A DNA stretch of 64,000 nucleotides from Isoetes taiwanensis (GCA_021234155.1 JAJEKV010000005.1:1486001-1550000), one strand, 5' to 3'; shown: positions 43,500 through 55,178, counted from the first letter of the stretch. Numbers and translations are program-made. Notes: a model not told the origin generated them from the letters alone.

Positions 43500-44038
43500 T
43501 GTTTAGGGTCCCGATTCGGGAGATTTTGGGGACATTCCTTTGTGAGAACCCTTGTGTCCTGCAAACCACTCCTTAATGAAGAACAAATGTCACGCGGGCT
43601 TTGCAATACAAAATTGAATGAAGAAAACAAGACAACAATTGATAAGAAAATAAGGAACTTTTGAAGGATCAATGAGAATACATGAAAAGCTCCATAAAGA
43701 GTTGAGACAACAAAAAATGCCTGAACTTGTCTAAAGATCTAAGTCTAATCATCTGATATATATATATAATGGCCTCAACCCAAAATAGCAAAGGATTTGC
43801 CGTTTGAGGATCTTTAGTTACCTAATCCCATGATTCCTGCCATGATTCGTGGAATCATTATTGCCATAATGAGTGGCGCTGAAAGTTGGCAGGCCGTGGA
43901 TTCGTTAGGCCGTGGAGTCGTGTGGTCGCTTCTTCTTAGTTGGCGTGACCTTGGCTGCTGACGTGGATGCCTGCCCTTTGCTCTTCAGCTCTTTCCTATA
44001 TCTTAGGAATAGTCCTGTAAAAGGGCACGGGATTAACA
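43500..44038 (-). repeat. 3' LTR, uninterrupted
   Basis: 539 bases. It contains the empty Helitron target GGAATCATTA/TTGCCATAATG between 43860 and 43861. Confidence 0.85.
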
Positions 44039-44176
44039 CTCCTCCCCACCAAAAAACACTTAGAGGAGAAAAAATCAAGGACCATTTCCGGGGAGGAAAA
44101 TTTGCAAGCTTCCCCGCATCATCTTGGCAACTGTGGGTCGAACTTGATTGTGGTACTTGGCAACTAGTTTTTGGCA

Positions 44177-45043
44177 TTATTGGAGGGCATTGGGCATGGT
44201 CTGTCCAAGAGCTAGATTGGCATCAATGTCAAACCATGTTCTCACCATTTCTTCAAGAGCTTGGTGAGCAGCGGCATGTACAAACTGGCATTCCATCATT
44301 AGAAGAGTCTCAAGCCCAAAGGCATTGACGCTAACATTTGGGATGCAATGAAAAATTAGACGCTTCCTATTCAAGGAACTCACCAGAATGCAACGGAGTG
44401 CCGTGCAGAATCCAGCTTGATGATGAACAGAGGGATCTGGAGAAGTGCCGACCCAGGTCAAGAATTGAGAAAGTCCTGTAATAGCATTGGCAGGCGTCTT
44501 CCAGGTCTTCTCATTCTGGATATAGATCCAATTTGTGGTGATGTCCAGGGTGTCAGTATCCTTCCACGCATGTGTTCGGACAAAGCATAGATCCCATCGA
44601 AGATCCACTATGATGTGCGTGGGGGTCCACTCAGTGTGAGCTTCTAATGTCCGTGTCCAGAAAGAGGAATGCCAGTCCAAGGTGAGGTATTCACGTCGTG
44701 GAGGGACGCCAAGTGAGGCATAAGGACTGGGTTGTAGATGAGGATGCATTCTCTCGTTTTGGGACTAAGTGCAGAATTTTGTGACCAATGCAGGATCCAA
44801 TTGTTTGAAAGACAAGATCCAACTGTGACCAAGATAAGATCCAACATTGGCCAAGGTGCGGTCTTCGGCTGCCTGCATAAGACGAATAATACTTTGCCGG
44901 AGTTTAGGCATGACATTTAGTATTAATTGATCACCATCAACGTCAAAGTGGACAGATTTTGAATTGGCATTGGCCGGTATCGTGTCAACTGCATAAGTAG
45001 AGTGGCATGTCCTGCGGTGTGAGAAGATAAGAACGAGTGGCAT
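44177..45043 (-). pseudogene. Unknown ORF downstream of gag
   Basis: Two adjoining frames: 44765-45043 (SVHFDVDGDQLILNVMPKLR, QAAEDRTLANVGSYLGHSW) and 44177-44749 (REYLTLDWHSSFWTRTLEAH, TTNWIYIQNEKTWKTP, NAFGLETLLMMECQFVHAAA, WFDIDANLALGQTMP). The second alone is 190 codons. It sits where pol is expected but shows no RT or integrase motif. It may be an element-specific protein or captured host sequence. Confidence 0.45.
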
Positions 45044-45094
45044 GAGTCTGGCGGGAAACCAATCTCACCCAGTTGGAATGTTGAACCGGAGGGT

Positions 45095-46725
45095 TTAAGG
45101 CTTGATAGATCTCTTCCTGAGCTTGTTTATCCAACATAGCCTGAGAAGGAGCTGGAGCTCTTTGTTGTTGTTACTGAGGTGCGCATGGGGTTTCTTCAAT
45201 ACGGGATGGGGGCCTTGTTTACCATTAGCGACCCGTATTTGATAGGCCGTGAGGCGGACTGAAGCAGTTTGATTTGTGCCTGGGAGTTGGACTTGAACTT
45301 GTGAAAGCTGAGGGCACATTGTAGTGGTGTGATCCCATTCATGGCAACGATAGCATTGAGCCTTAGTTGGGCCAAATGGTTGATGAGAAGACCAACCACG
45401 TTGTGACTGCTGTTGTTGAGTCGTTTGTACTTCCATTTTCTGTCTGAAGGACATGGGGTTGGCACGTGTGCATTTATCCGTGGTATGATTGCACATGTTG
45501 CATCGTTTGCAATGTGGAGGTCCATTGGTGGAATTACACTCATTGGCGAGATGGCCCTGATACTTGCAGAGGTGATATCAGATTTGACTGCGCGCTGAAT
45601 GGGCTGCGGAGTCATCAAGTTGTGTGGTACTATCGTGGAGGACATGAAAGGTATTTCCATAAGGACTCCTCTGGAAGAGACATTGACAGAATAATTGACG
45701 AGCTCAATTGCTTGAGTCAGAGATTTCGGGCACAAATATTATGTTATGAGATGAATCACTGGAGGAAGGCCTTGGAGAAACCAATCTAGGATTTGACTTT
45801 GCGTGGGGTATTCTTTGAGTTTGCCCACAAGAATCAGTAGACGATCCGCAAAATCTCAGGCGGATTCCATGGCCTGTTGTTGTAGTTCATTCAATTATTT
45901 CAGCAATGGTTGATCATCATCCAGAGAGCCATAGTGAGCAAGAAAAGCAGCTTTCATGTCCTCCCAATTTTGTTTCCAGTGACCTTTATTGGCCATTAGC
46001 CATTGGTGTAGTGCGTCACGCAGCGTGGTAGAGAAATTGTGAAACTTGATATGTGGTTGAGAATGACCATTGAGAACCGTGATGGCCTCAAATTGCGCCA
46101 TGTGAGCTTGTGCACTCTGATCCACGATGGGTTTGCCTTTAATGTTACCAAAGATCGGACACTGGAGCTTCAAATTGAGGCCAGAAGAAAAATTAGAAGG
46201 GACTGCCGGTGGTGAAGCATACGCTGGAGGTGGCATAGAAACGTGGGATGGCATGGAGCATGAGAAGTGAAAGGAAGGACCTCCTGTAGTGGTTGGTGGC
46301 ATCATAGAAAAACCTGGCAGGACCATCGTCGTGGCGGTCTTACTGTCAGAGTTGGGGATGATGGGGCATCCATTTTGATCGAGATTCAGATCTCCAGTGT
46401 TGTAGACATTCACAGGTGGCTGAAGAGTCAGTGAGGAAGGAAACTCATTGACGTAAGTGGGACCAAAAGAGACTGGAGAACAGGCCATCGCATGTTGTGA
46501 TGAAGTTGGTTGAGAAGGCGGAGGAGTAGGCATGGGAAGAATGTGAACATAGGTGCTCTTAGGAGTCTGAAAGTATAGTGGAGTTTGATGCACAGGAGTT
46601 GAACGAGGTGAATGGGGTTGAGAGCAATTGTGACAATGGTTGGGTGGCCCTGGAGGTGAAAAGGTCCGTGGGGTGGATGGAGCTGAGTGAGCCCGAGAGC
46701 GTGGAAGGCCACCTTCATTGTAATA
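45095..46725 (-). pseudogene. Gag with two CCHC zinc knuckles
   Basis: A Pro-rich N-terminal frame (45895-46725, open to the Helitron junction) leads into a Retrotrans_gag-type core: MAQFEAITVLNGH, FHNFSTTLRDALHQWLM, WEDMKAAFLAHYG, then after stops LILVGKLKEYPTQSQILDWF and LTQAIELVNYS. Zinc knuckles CKRCNMCNHTTDKC and CYRCHEWDHTTTMC (both CX2CX4HX4C) lie between 45310 and 45520. Stops near 45893, 45850 and 45735 and a frameshift near 45490 show it is defective. Confidence 0.75.
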
Positions 46726-47153
46726 CTAGTAAGGATGCCCAGCGTTGCTGGGCATAAGTTGGAATCCTGTAAATTTTGTGGACATAATAAGAAAAAGATG
46801 CAGTAATGATCCAACTTTTATAACTTTTTATTTTAACAAAAAGTTTCCAATTAACAAAGTTTTAAAGAAACCTAGCTCCTTCATTAGGTAGTGTTGCATC
46901 TATATCTCTGAGAGCTTTAAGTAGAACAACATGTTGCTTGTTCATAGCAATTCTGAGTGAGTGTGAAGTCATATGGGTCTCCACGTTACATTATATTTAC
47001 AAATCATTTGTGTGTAGTTAATTATATACAGTGTTTGGTCCGTGTATAGATTGTCAAGGTAAAACTGCGATAGCTTTATCCATATTTCAAACATGGATTA
47101 TTTAGCAAATGTAGACCTCGCTTTCTTTTGAAACAACATGATCTAGCATTTTT

Positions 47154-48090
47154 GGATGGACAGACCTGCAAAGCAACCAACATCAAGGATGTGCATCATA
47201 AAAACACATGCATCATATTCTGTTTGTGTTACAGATGTAGCAATTGATCTCATGTAGACAGCTTGATGAACTCTTAAAATGTAAATTTTACGCATTAAGG
47301 AAGAAGTGAGCAATAATATGTTATTTAGTCATGCCTTTGATTTGATAGAGACATGGACCGTAATGCATAAGGGTAAGGTTTATGGTTATGGTTTAAAAAA
47401 TAATCTTTAGCTAAGGAAAAATGGCAAGATTATTCAATGGTAAAGATTGGAAAATTAGAATCTACATTTTGGATCAGGAAGACAAAATAGGAAGGTAGAC
47501 AGTTCCATGGAAGAGGGTTGTCATGTTTGCGCTGCCACTAATATCAAATGGAAGAGCAGTCTCATTGAGAAAGGAGGAGGCCATTTTTGGATTAAAGAGG
47601 AAGGTGGACATCGGAAAGGGCGAGGCCGTTGGCCATTTTTGGATTAAAGAGGAAGGTGCACATCAGAAAGAGCGAGGCCGCTCATTTCCCTGTTGAATAG
47701 CACTTGTTGTTGGCTATTGCAAAAGATCAAGGATCATGGGCATTTGTAGATCATGGGCATTTGTGGATGGGTTAGTCTATCTTCGTTTATTCATGATCCA
47801 TTTTGATGAACCCTATCTTAAACATTGATCTTAGATTTGATCTCAAATTCATTAAGATGCTACATTGATATGATTGTATTAACATGGTCTAATAAGAATC
47901 CTAGATATCTTGGGTTCAAATCCCTTGTTAAAGATTGTTACATCCAATTTTGATCTTGATATACCACCACTATTACATCTTTGATGGATGGACAGACCTG
48001 CAAAGCAACACTAAAGATGTGCAACGTAAAAACACATGTATATTATTCTGTCTACATTATTGATGTAGAAATTGATCTCCTCTGATAGGT
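47154..48090. repeat. Direct repeats inside Helitron 1
   Basis: GGATGGACAGACCTGCAAAG starts at 47154 and again at 47986, each followed by about 90 similar bases (AAAACACATG..., GATGTAG.AATTGATCTC). A separate 52-base tandem pair starting GGCCATTTTTGGATTAAAGA is at 47579-47630 and 47631-47682. Confidence 0.75.
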
Positions 48091-48099
48091 AGGAGTTGA

Positions 48100-49290
48100 T
48101 ACAACACAGTGTTTTACAGATTTCTTTAGACTGCTAAAGTGTATTCTTCTGCAACCTAAATGCATGCAAAAGAAATACCAGTCCAGCTATTTGCATTAAA
48201 AACCATAATGTTACAATGCAGTATACAAACATGAAACGTTCTTTGCAAATTTGAACATGCCCAGGGCAACACTGTTGTAAATCCTAGTTAATATTTAAGA
48301 AGCAACAAACTGGAAGAGGGGGCAAACTTGCAAAAAGAACATGGCAGACTATGTTGAATACTGGCAGAGAACATACTCTAAGGAGAAACTGAGCAGTGCA
48401 ACAACCGTCCTGCATTTCTAAGCCAAGCCAGATGCTGCGTGCAGGAAGTCCACCAATATAGCTGATGCTTGATTACCAGACATCTGGCTGTCGTTGTTAT
48501 GCCTTACATTTTCAAATTAATTGCAATATTAAGCTGATCGAGTGAGTGATATTACTTTGTACGGTGAGCCATGGCGTTTTTTTGAAAGGTAGACGCTAAA
48601 TTGTAAAATGAATTATCTCAAGTGGTGTCCCTTTGCAGCAAGATCCACTTATAAGCCTGAAAGGTGTATAGATCCAAAGAATTAAGTTGCATAAGTTTAC
48701 AAATCCATGAGAAGGGCAGTACCTGTATGTAGAGGAACAGAGTGGAACATCGTAATAACAATAATATAAAGCTCCTTCGAATGAAGATGCAATAATATAA
48801 AGCTTAAGGTGGTTCGGCAAGAAAAGTGGAATGGGGATTCCGATTTGCTAGAATCTGGGTATCTCTTAAAGCCCTAAATCTCGATCAATGTGCTCTTTCT
48901 AGCATGTTAGTTACAGATCCAAGTCAAAAAAAGCAAGAAAATTAGTGGATTTTAACTCTAGGAAGTGAGCTGGGCATGGCTCCAGTTGAAGAAGAGCTAT
49001 TGGAGCTCTGTTCCTGATGAATCGACATATCAGACATGTAATCTTAAGGTGAAAAAAATTCAGTGCATTTGAAAGTTTAAATGCATGAACATCTCAGAAG
49101 CAATGCAGTCATGTTATACTAGCCAGCCAATGCAGTTAATGCATGGCATCATCCTGTTGAACTCATGTTTACGTTCAACTTAGCCAATTTAAAATATTAG
49201 AAATGTATCTATCTTATTCTAAATGCATGTCTTTTCTGCATTTTAATAACTGAAGTATTATCCTTTTATACAGAAACAGAGGATTAATTG
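48100..49290. other. Helitron 1 interior without recognisable gene
   Basis: AT-rich; only short open frames. I see no domain. It probably includes intron and flanking sequence captured with the tubulin exon. Confidence 0.45.
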
Positions 49291-49295
49291 CATAC

Positions 49296-49500
49296 CTTGA
49301 ACGCAATCACAACTTTCGGCTTCCTTTTGCACAACATCAAGCACAGAATCAATTAGTTCTGCTCCCTCGGTGTAATGACCCTTAGCCGAGTTATTTCCAG
49401 CACCAGTCTGGCCAAAAACAAAGTTATCAGGTCTAAAGATCTGGCCATAAGGGCCAGATCCAACGCTATCCATGGTACCAGGCTCCAGGTCCATGAGAAC
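49296..49500 (-). pseudogene. Captured beta-tubulin exon fragment
   Basis: The frame reads [40 protein letters not shown] and [20 protein letters not shown] ending CDCVQG. This is beta-tubulin from about residue 62 to 131, covering the [19 protein letters not shown] block near the GTP site. The exon ends CAAG/GTATGC, an intact 5' splice site, at what I recall as the conserved plant beta-tubulin intron 1 position. Substitutions such as GNNSAKGHY (usually GNNWAKGHY) and VQKEAES suggest relaxed constraint. A further upstream segment (49635-49673, MPKQKKAVALLSS then GTAAGA) may be another captured exon. It is not a functional tubulin gene. Confidence 0.9.
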
Positions 49501-51897
49501 TTTGATGGCAAATCAGTGCCATAAGCCGTTTTCGCAAGCATGGTCTTAATTTTTATAAAGTTAGAGCATAAAAAATAGACGATTTCATGACATCTTACTA
49601 AATTTGTAAAGCTAACTATTACTCCAGCTCTTACCGAAGATAATAGGGCGACTGCCTTCTTTTGTTTCGGCATGAAATGAAAGCTTGTTGTAGGTGCTAC
49701 GAATCTGACAGGTGCAGAACTACCGAGCTTGATTATGGAGCAAGCAACTCAAGTCTGGAGGAGACAACGTACAGACGGAGCAGCACTGCCTTAACCATCA
49801 ACCATCTATCAACCATCAGCCATCTGTTACTGTATTGGGCTTAGGGTTAGAGTATCTGATTGCCAAGAAGATAGATAAGGCCATAGCCAATAGCTTGGCC
49901 GACCACCACCATCACAAAAGTCGTAATGGAAGAGAGGGAATTTGGACTGACGTTTTAGGGTTTTGTTTATGGTGAAATATTGGTCGTCAATTAGAAGGCA
50001 CAATTGGATGGTAAAATCTCAGCCGTTGGATCTAGGGCTGGATCCAAATCCAGGAATTACAGAATAACATTATAATATAAGAAGATAAGATTCACCATAG
50101 TAGGAGTCATGAACAACATCTCGCCAATGCTGATGGACTATTTGGCTGAGGAGCTCATCTTGAGTGAAAGTCTGGAAAGGTATGGTAGAAAAGAAGGAAG
50201 ACTAGGACCCGGCAAGTGGCAACAATGTTTAGGGTTCAGATTGGGGACATTTTGGGGACAGTCCTCTGTGAGAACCCTTGTGTCCTGCAAACCACTCCTT
50301 AATAAAGAACAAGTGTCACGCGGGCTTTGCAATACAAAATTGAGTGAAGAAAAAAAGACAACAACTGATAAGAAAATAAAGATCTTTTGAAGATCAATGA
50401 GAATGCATGAAAAGCTCCGTATGGAGTTGAGACAACCAAATGGCAGAACTTGTCTAAAGATCTAAGTCTAATCTTCTGGTATATATACTACAATGGCCTC
50501 AGCCCAAAATAGCAAAGGATCTACCATTTGAGGATCTTCGATTACCTAATCCCGTGATTCCTGTCATGACTCGTGGAATCGTTATCCTATATTATAATGT
50601 TTTGTATGTCGTGCATCGAGCCCTAGATCGGGTGGCCCACGTTGATTGCCGCTTTGAACGGACGGCAAAGATCAATCAAAAAAGAAAGGGAAAGAGGGCT
50701 TAAGGGTTTTCCTCCGGATCGAATTTCGAGCTTATAGCAGCCGGTTTGGGCACTCGGCTATGGTGGTCAGAGTAGACATGTCTTTTTGCAGTAGCCAGCC
50801 AAGTCTTTCTACAGTAGCCAAGTTTTGCAGTCGAATGTAAGCTGGAAAACAATAGGCTTTTGAACAGGGTCGTTGGAGCAAATAACAGGTTTCGTTTGTT
50901 GCTGGATGAAGATCCTGTGTGATTGGGCAGTGTAGTGTATGGGTGCATATGGCCACTACTATGAATGCTGCAAGATAGAAATATACTGAAAAATTCTCGC
51001 AGAAATATTCTGAAAGGCATGGATCTGGCATTGCCGAATCATCTAAGTGAATCTCGGCTAATTCCCAGAGGTTTCTCAGCAACTTTCGTCTTTAACAACC
51101 CAGGTATATGATGAATCTACCTAATGACTCCATTCGTAATGTTGTATGTTTAGAGTGAACATGGAAGGGGAAGCTTAATACAGTTCTAAGAATAAGAATT
51201 CTGTTTTTTGTTGGGCATGAGGGGGTGTAGCAAGGATTGTTATATTCATTAGGATTTTTAAATGTTGCAATTTATGTTGGTTATAGACAGGAAATAATGA
51301 GTATCAATATACAGGAAGTTTATCCTCCGTCACTGTTCACCGTTCAAGCCATTACAACATTACAGCTGGCATTTTAGTCTATATATAGTTGCCTATCTCG
51401 ACATGGGTAGCACTTAACGGGCAGAAGAAACATACACTGCTGCTGCTTCGTTCTTAGCACGTAAACATTTAATACAAGAAAAGACTGATGGCCTTGCCTA
51501 TTCAGAATTTATGTATATCTGAAACATTAATAATAATTGTTATCCAAGAGTTCTGTGCTGTAAGATCCTGTGCCTTTCTTTCAAACTGGTTTTCAAGAAT
51601 TGTGACAATTTTGCCTTTTCCACTTTGTGGACAGAAAGTCTTGATATTTTAAATATTGTTGAAGATACAGGAAACATTTCTTGAAAGAGCAGGCTTTGTT
51701 ATCTGGTTCACATTTGTAATTGAATAAACCTGGTATAATTCTGTTATCACTTGGCAAGATATAGAAAGATGACTACCTTGTTTTTTATGAGAAATCTAGA
51801 AGTCTATTGAGTAGACTTTCAAAAACTGCATTTATAAAAACTTAGTCCAGTTGACAGTTGCATGGGTTTAGTTAAGTTGCTATGATGGTCAGAGCTT

Positions 51898-52010
51898 GTG
51901 TTTGGGATCTTTGTAAGCTCTATGGGTTTTGGCATGCCGATAATTTATGGCTCGGCCTGTACGGAAGAAGCTAAGATAGCCAGAGATAGTAGCAACGAGG
52001 TACTCATTTT
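51898..52010 (+). pseudogene. Possible captured exon in Helitron 2
   Basis: A frame reading SACTEEAKIARDSSNE ends at a GAG/GTACTC donor-like site. It is too short to assign. It could be an exon fragment captured like the tubulin one, or chance. Confidence 0.2.
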
Positions 52011-52850
52011 TCTTGCGTTGGTTATTATTTCTTTAGTAAGTTACCTGAACAGATTCAAGATAAAAGCTATCTCCATTATTCTCAATGTAAAAAGAGCTGA
52101 TTTCAATATGATCTCTAAGCATTTTTTCCCTATGTTCACATTATTTTCATTTCATTTCTACACTATTTTGCAGCTCTAAATCGATTTAGATTAGCCAGTT
52201 GCCTTTCTATAATAAATCTCTTCTTCCCTATGTTTATGTTAAATTTAATGTTATCTCTACTTTCGGTTTTCAGATGCACAATTAATATCTCGACCGGGAC
52301 GGTTTAGACTTAGGTAAAGAATTGATTGATTGAGACATGTTAAGTGTGTGCCGATGGATATCCATAGAACTGTACGATTGCTTGAGACCTGGTTTGCAAT
52401 TCTATAGAAGCCACATGGATAAAGAAATCTATAGAACTACGTTCTTGCATGTTGTATTTTGCCACTTGACAAATTATGTTTTTTCTTTTCTTTGCACAAA
52501 CATGCGAACCTTTCCATTGCATACAACCATTCTTGCAGGAACAACATGGTATAACACCAGAGATGGACTTATAAGTTTACTAATATTCTAGAGCATGCAA
52601 ACTTTTCACTGCATGTAGCCATTCTTGCATGAACAATATGGCATAGATGTGGAGATAATTCTAGAATCTTTTGAGGCATTTAGACATCTCAAAGAGCATA
52701 GCATATGCTTTATGCAAGTAAACACCTCGATGTATAGAGCATCCACTTATGGGCAATTCACATGGAGAAATATTGTTGGGCCAACTGAAAACAGTGCTGA
52801 AAACTAAAATCTCAACCCTGTTCAACAGCTTTAGCTGTCGCGCCATCCAT

Positions 52851-52950
52851 GGTGTGTTGCAGGGAGGAAAGCAATCAACAGCTAAATATAGCCCCTGTGT
52901 GGTGTGTTGCAGGGAGGAAAGCAATCAACAGCTAAATATAGCCCCTGTGT
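52851..52950. repeat. Perfect 50-bp tandem duplication
   Basis: GGTGTGTTGCAGGGAGGAAA and the next 30 bases occur twice head to tail (52851-52900, 52901-52950) with no differences seen. Confidence 0.95.
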
Positions 52951-53537
52951 TGACGCGGCAAGGGGAAAAAATCTCATGTGAGTCGCACATTAGTGCATGA
53001 CAATATTTAGATTGCATGGCAATATTTAGATTGAGAGTTTTTATTTCAATGAGATTATGCAGCTGGATAGCATTCTTTTTTGGGCCCCAAATATATATGA
53101 ACTTAGATGTCACATCCATAGTCCGAAGAATTCTTCTAGCAATGTAATAGTAAATTACATGATACATTGAATCTAAAGGAAGGATCCATTACCATTACCT
53201 TGAGGTGCTCCACTACTTTGTCCAGTGAATGCAAATGAATTAACATCGCACGAAGTGTGAATCGCAAGCTATGCAAAATCTATTTTAAATCTATTATACA
53301 ATGTTCAAACTAACAGTTGCCCGACTCATGCCCAGCAACGCTGGGCACCATTACTAGTTGCCATAATGAGTGGCACTGAAAGTTGGCAGGCCATGGATTC
53401 CTTAGGCCATGGAGTTGCGTAGTCATTTCTTCTTGGTTGGCGTGACCTTGGCTGCTAACGTGGATGCCTGCCCTTTGCCCTTCGGCTCTTTCCTCTATCT
53501 TAGAAATAGTCATGTGCTTTGGGGCACCGGACTAACA

Positions 53538-53933
53538 GAGATTGAACTTTCCCTACTTATGCAAGCTCTCTGCCATAATCAGAAGGTTAGACAAAGGTTC
53601 AAAGTGATAGAATGTCAGATATATTAGAATCCCTCTTTGTAATCAAGCCTTGCTTTGTGGTGGATTAGAACCATAGCCAGATGATTGGACCATGGTGGAG
53701 TACTAATATTTAATCTCTGAATCTAAAAACACATGACCTGCAAGAATGAAAATCAAAACATAAACAACTTTCAAGCAGGGTTGAAACCTTATGAAGAACA
53801 GAACAAACAAAAAATAGAACGCACACAAGAACTTGTTCTAACAAGCAACCTCATGTCCTTCCATGATTAGGAAGACTCGTCGACGTAATTCTTCAAGAAA
53901 AAAACCTGAAAATACTTGAAACGTATCAGACGA
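53538..53933. other. Spacer between LTR element and TIR element copy 2
   Basis: AT-rich, no gene or signal beyond the 5-base flank GAGAT of the LTR element. Confidence 0.45.
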
Positions 53934-54322
53934 ATAGGGTTGATGCATGATAAGGTGGCACAAAAATGTGCATTTTGAGACCACAAAATGAAGTTGAAAA
54001 TTGTAGTAATAATGCCCTCAAAATTTGAAATACGAGCTATTAATGCTTTGAAAGAAATTCCATTTTTGGATACCTCCAAAAATGGATTCTTTACGAAAAA
54101 AAGTGGAAAGAAACGATTTTTTGAAATTTTTTCAAAATTCCCAATTTCGTTTCGATGCAAATTCACCTCCGGAGAAGCTCTTCCATATTCATTCAATCAG
54201 GGACGGAAGGCAAGTTTCCATCTCCAAATTATGTTATGTAAAAGTATGATGGAGTTGAATAAAAAGAGATTTTATTCATTAAAATTCAATGAAAAAATGT
54301 GTATTTTATAATCAAATAGTGT

Positions 54323-55178
54323 TTAGCAGTGACAATGGGGATAGGCTTTCTCAGCCACATTTATTAGTCCAGGTGGTCTAATGGTTTTGGGTGCGATGTG
54401 AATGTGGTCTAACTCCTGAAGTAGTGATCGGATGAGAACATTACGACGATCCTCCGCATACTTTGGCAAGAACCAGTTTAGGGTAATCTGCAGTAATAAG
54501 TATTGGAAACCATTCGTTTGCAAGACAAAAGACATGAGACACTCACATTGGTAGTTTTACCACACAAGATTGTGTCTACAAACTTCTGCATATAAGCTGC
54601 AACATAGAGGCCACACGAATCCCCATCTTTCTGCTGTGGACACTTATGAATCTTCACAACTGATGAAGGGTTTTGTCCATGCTTCAAGAAAGTGGGACAC
54701 TCGACACAACCGCGTGCCATAGTGAGGATGTGGAGCCTGCAAAAGACCAGATCAATTTTGTAGCAAATGAATGAAAGAAACTGCTAATATGGTATCCAAT
54801 CTACTCAATATACTTTAATAAAAGGAGATGTGAAATACAAAATACCTCTTAAGTGCAAGCATGTCAACGTCAATGTCCTCGGCAGAATTGAAGATCTGAA
54901 TGTTGATGGTGTTCTTACTCTTAGTAAGTGCCATGTTGAAGATGGCCAAAGTGTGATGTTCAGTAACAGCACATAGCATTGGAATCATGATCCATCTACA
55001 CTTGAGCCAATTTATCCCTGTAAGAGCTCCCTTTACAATATCTCTTCCACGCTCGGAGGATGCCATAGATTTATCTTTTTTGCTTGCCTTGCAGTGTGCT
55101 GCAAATTCCATGAAGCTGTCCGGTGGGAAGAACCAGACGTCGGCCTTCTTATCATCTGGAACACAGAGCTGCAGGTAA
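54323..55178 (-). CDS. Ulp1-type (C48) cysteine protease exons
   Basis: Exon 54815-55111 reads GINWLKCRWIMIPMLC, EHHTLAIFNM and IFNSAEDIDVD. This corresponds to the W..IPV....HW.L strand with the catalytic His and the strand that normally ends in DS, where Asn stands in place of Asp. After an intron with GT-AG-like ends, exon 54478-54720 reads CPQQKDGDSCGLYVAAYMQK, with the oxyanion Gln and the nucleophilic Cys in DSCG intact. A last segment 54323-54535 is short and unassigned. In transposon proteins such domains are common passengers; SUMO or other isopeptidase activity is inferred from family only. The catalytic Asp change is a caution. Confidence 0.65.

Larger units (their letters stand above)
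46726..50085 (-). mobile_element. Helitron 1 (3360 bp), inserted in gag region
   Basis: The 5' end TCTTCTTATATTATAATG reads leftward from 50085 and is preceded by A (complement of T at 50086). The 3' end has the hairpin TGCCCAGCAACGCTGGGCA followed by TCCTTACTAG ending at 46726, then T. It is therefore A/T-flanked as Helitrons require. No Rep/helicase is visible, so it is non-autonomous. It carries a beta-tubulin exon and internal repeats. Its termini match those of Helitron 2. Confidence 0.9.
50585..53357 (+). mobile_element. Helitron 2 (2773 bp), inserted in the 5' LTR
   Basis: It starts TCCTATATTATAATGTT (50585) after GTGGAATCGTTA and ends with TGCCCAGCAACGCTGGGCA-CCATTA-CTAG (53357) before TTGCCATAATGAG. 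The sister LTR reads GGAATCATTA directly followed by TTGCCATAATGAG, so the insertion is between A and T without target duplication, exactly Helitron behaviour. The 5' ends of both Helitrons share TATATTATAATGTT and a CCCTAGATC word further in. No helicase is seen. Confidence 0.92.
43500..53537 (-). mobile_element. LTR retroelement with gag but no visible pol, host to two Helitrons
   Basis: LTRs of 539 bases (TGTTAATCC...CTAAACA on the - strand) lie at 43500-44038 and, interrupted by a Helitron, 50226-53537; removing the 2773-base Helitron leaves exactly 539. A polypurine tract GGTGGGGAGGAG immediately precedes the 3' LTR (44050-44039). Flanks GGGAT (43495) and GAGAT (53538) look like a 5-base target duplication with one change. 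The interior without the second Helitron is about 2.8 kb, with gag zinc knuckles but no RT, integrase or protease. This fits the non-autonomous, gag-bearing (TR-GAG-like) class. LTRs differ at roughly one base in ten by eye, so it is old. Confidence 0.85.
50226..53537 (-). repeat. 5' LTR split by Helitron 2
   Basis: 50226-50584 and 53358-53537 together make a 539-base LTR homologous to 43500-44038. Confidence 0.85.

Noticed and set aside
50585-53357. A Helitron Rep/helicase gene
   Set aside because: No HUH-Rep or helicase motifs in any frame of either Helitron. Both are non-autonomous.
43500-53537. Reading the LTR element on the + strand
   Set aside because: The polypurine tract, gag frame and zinc knuckles are all on the - strand.
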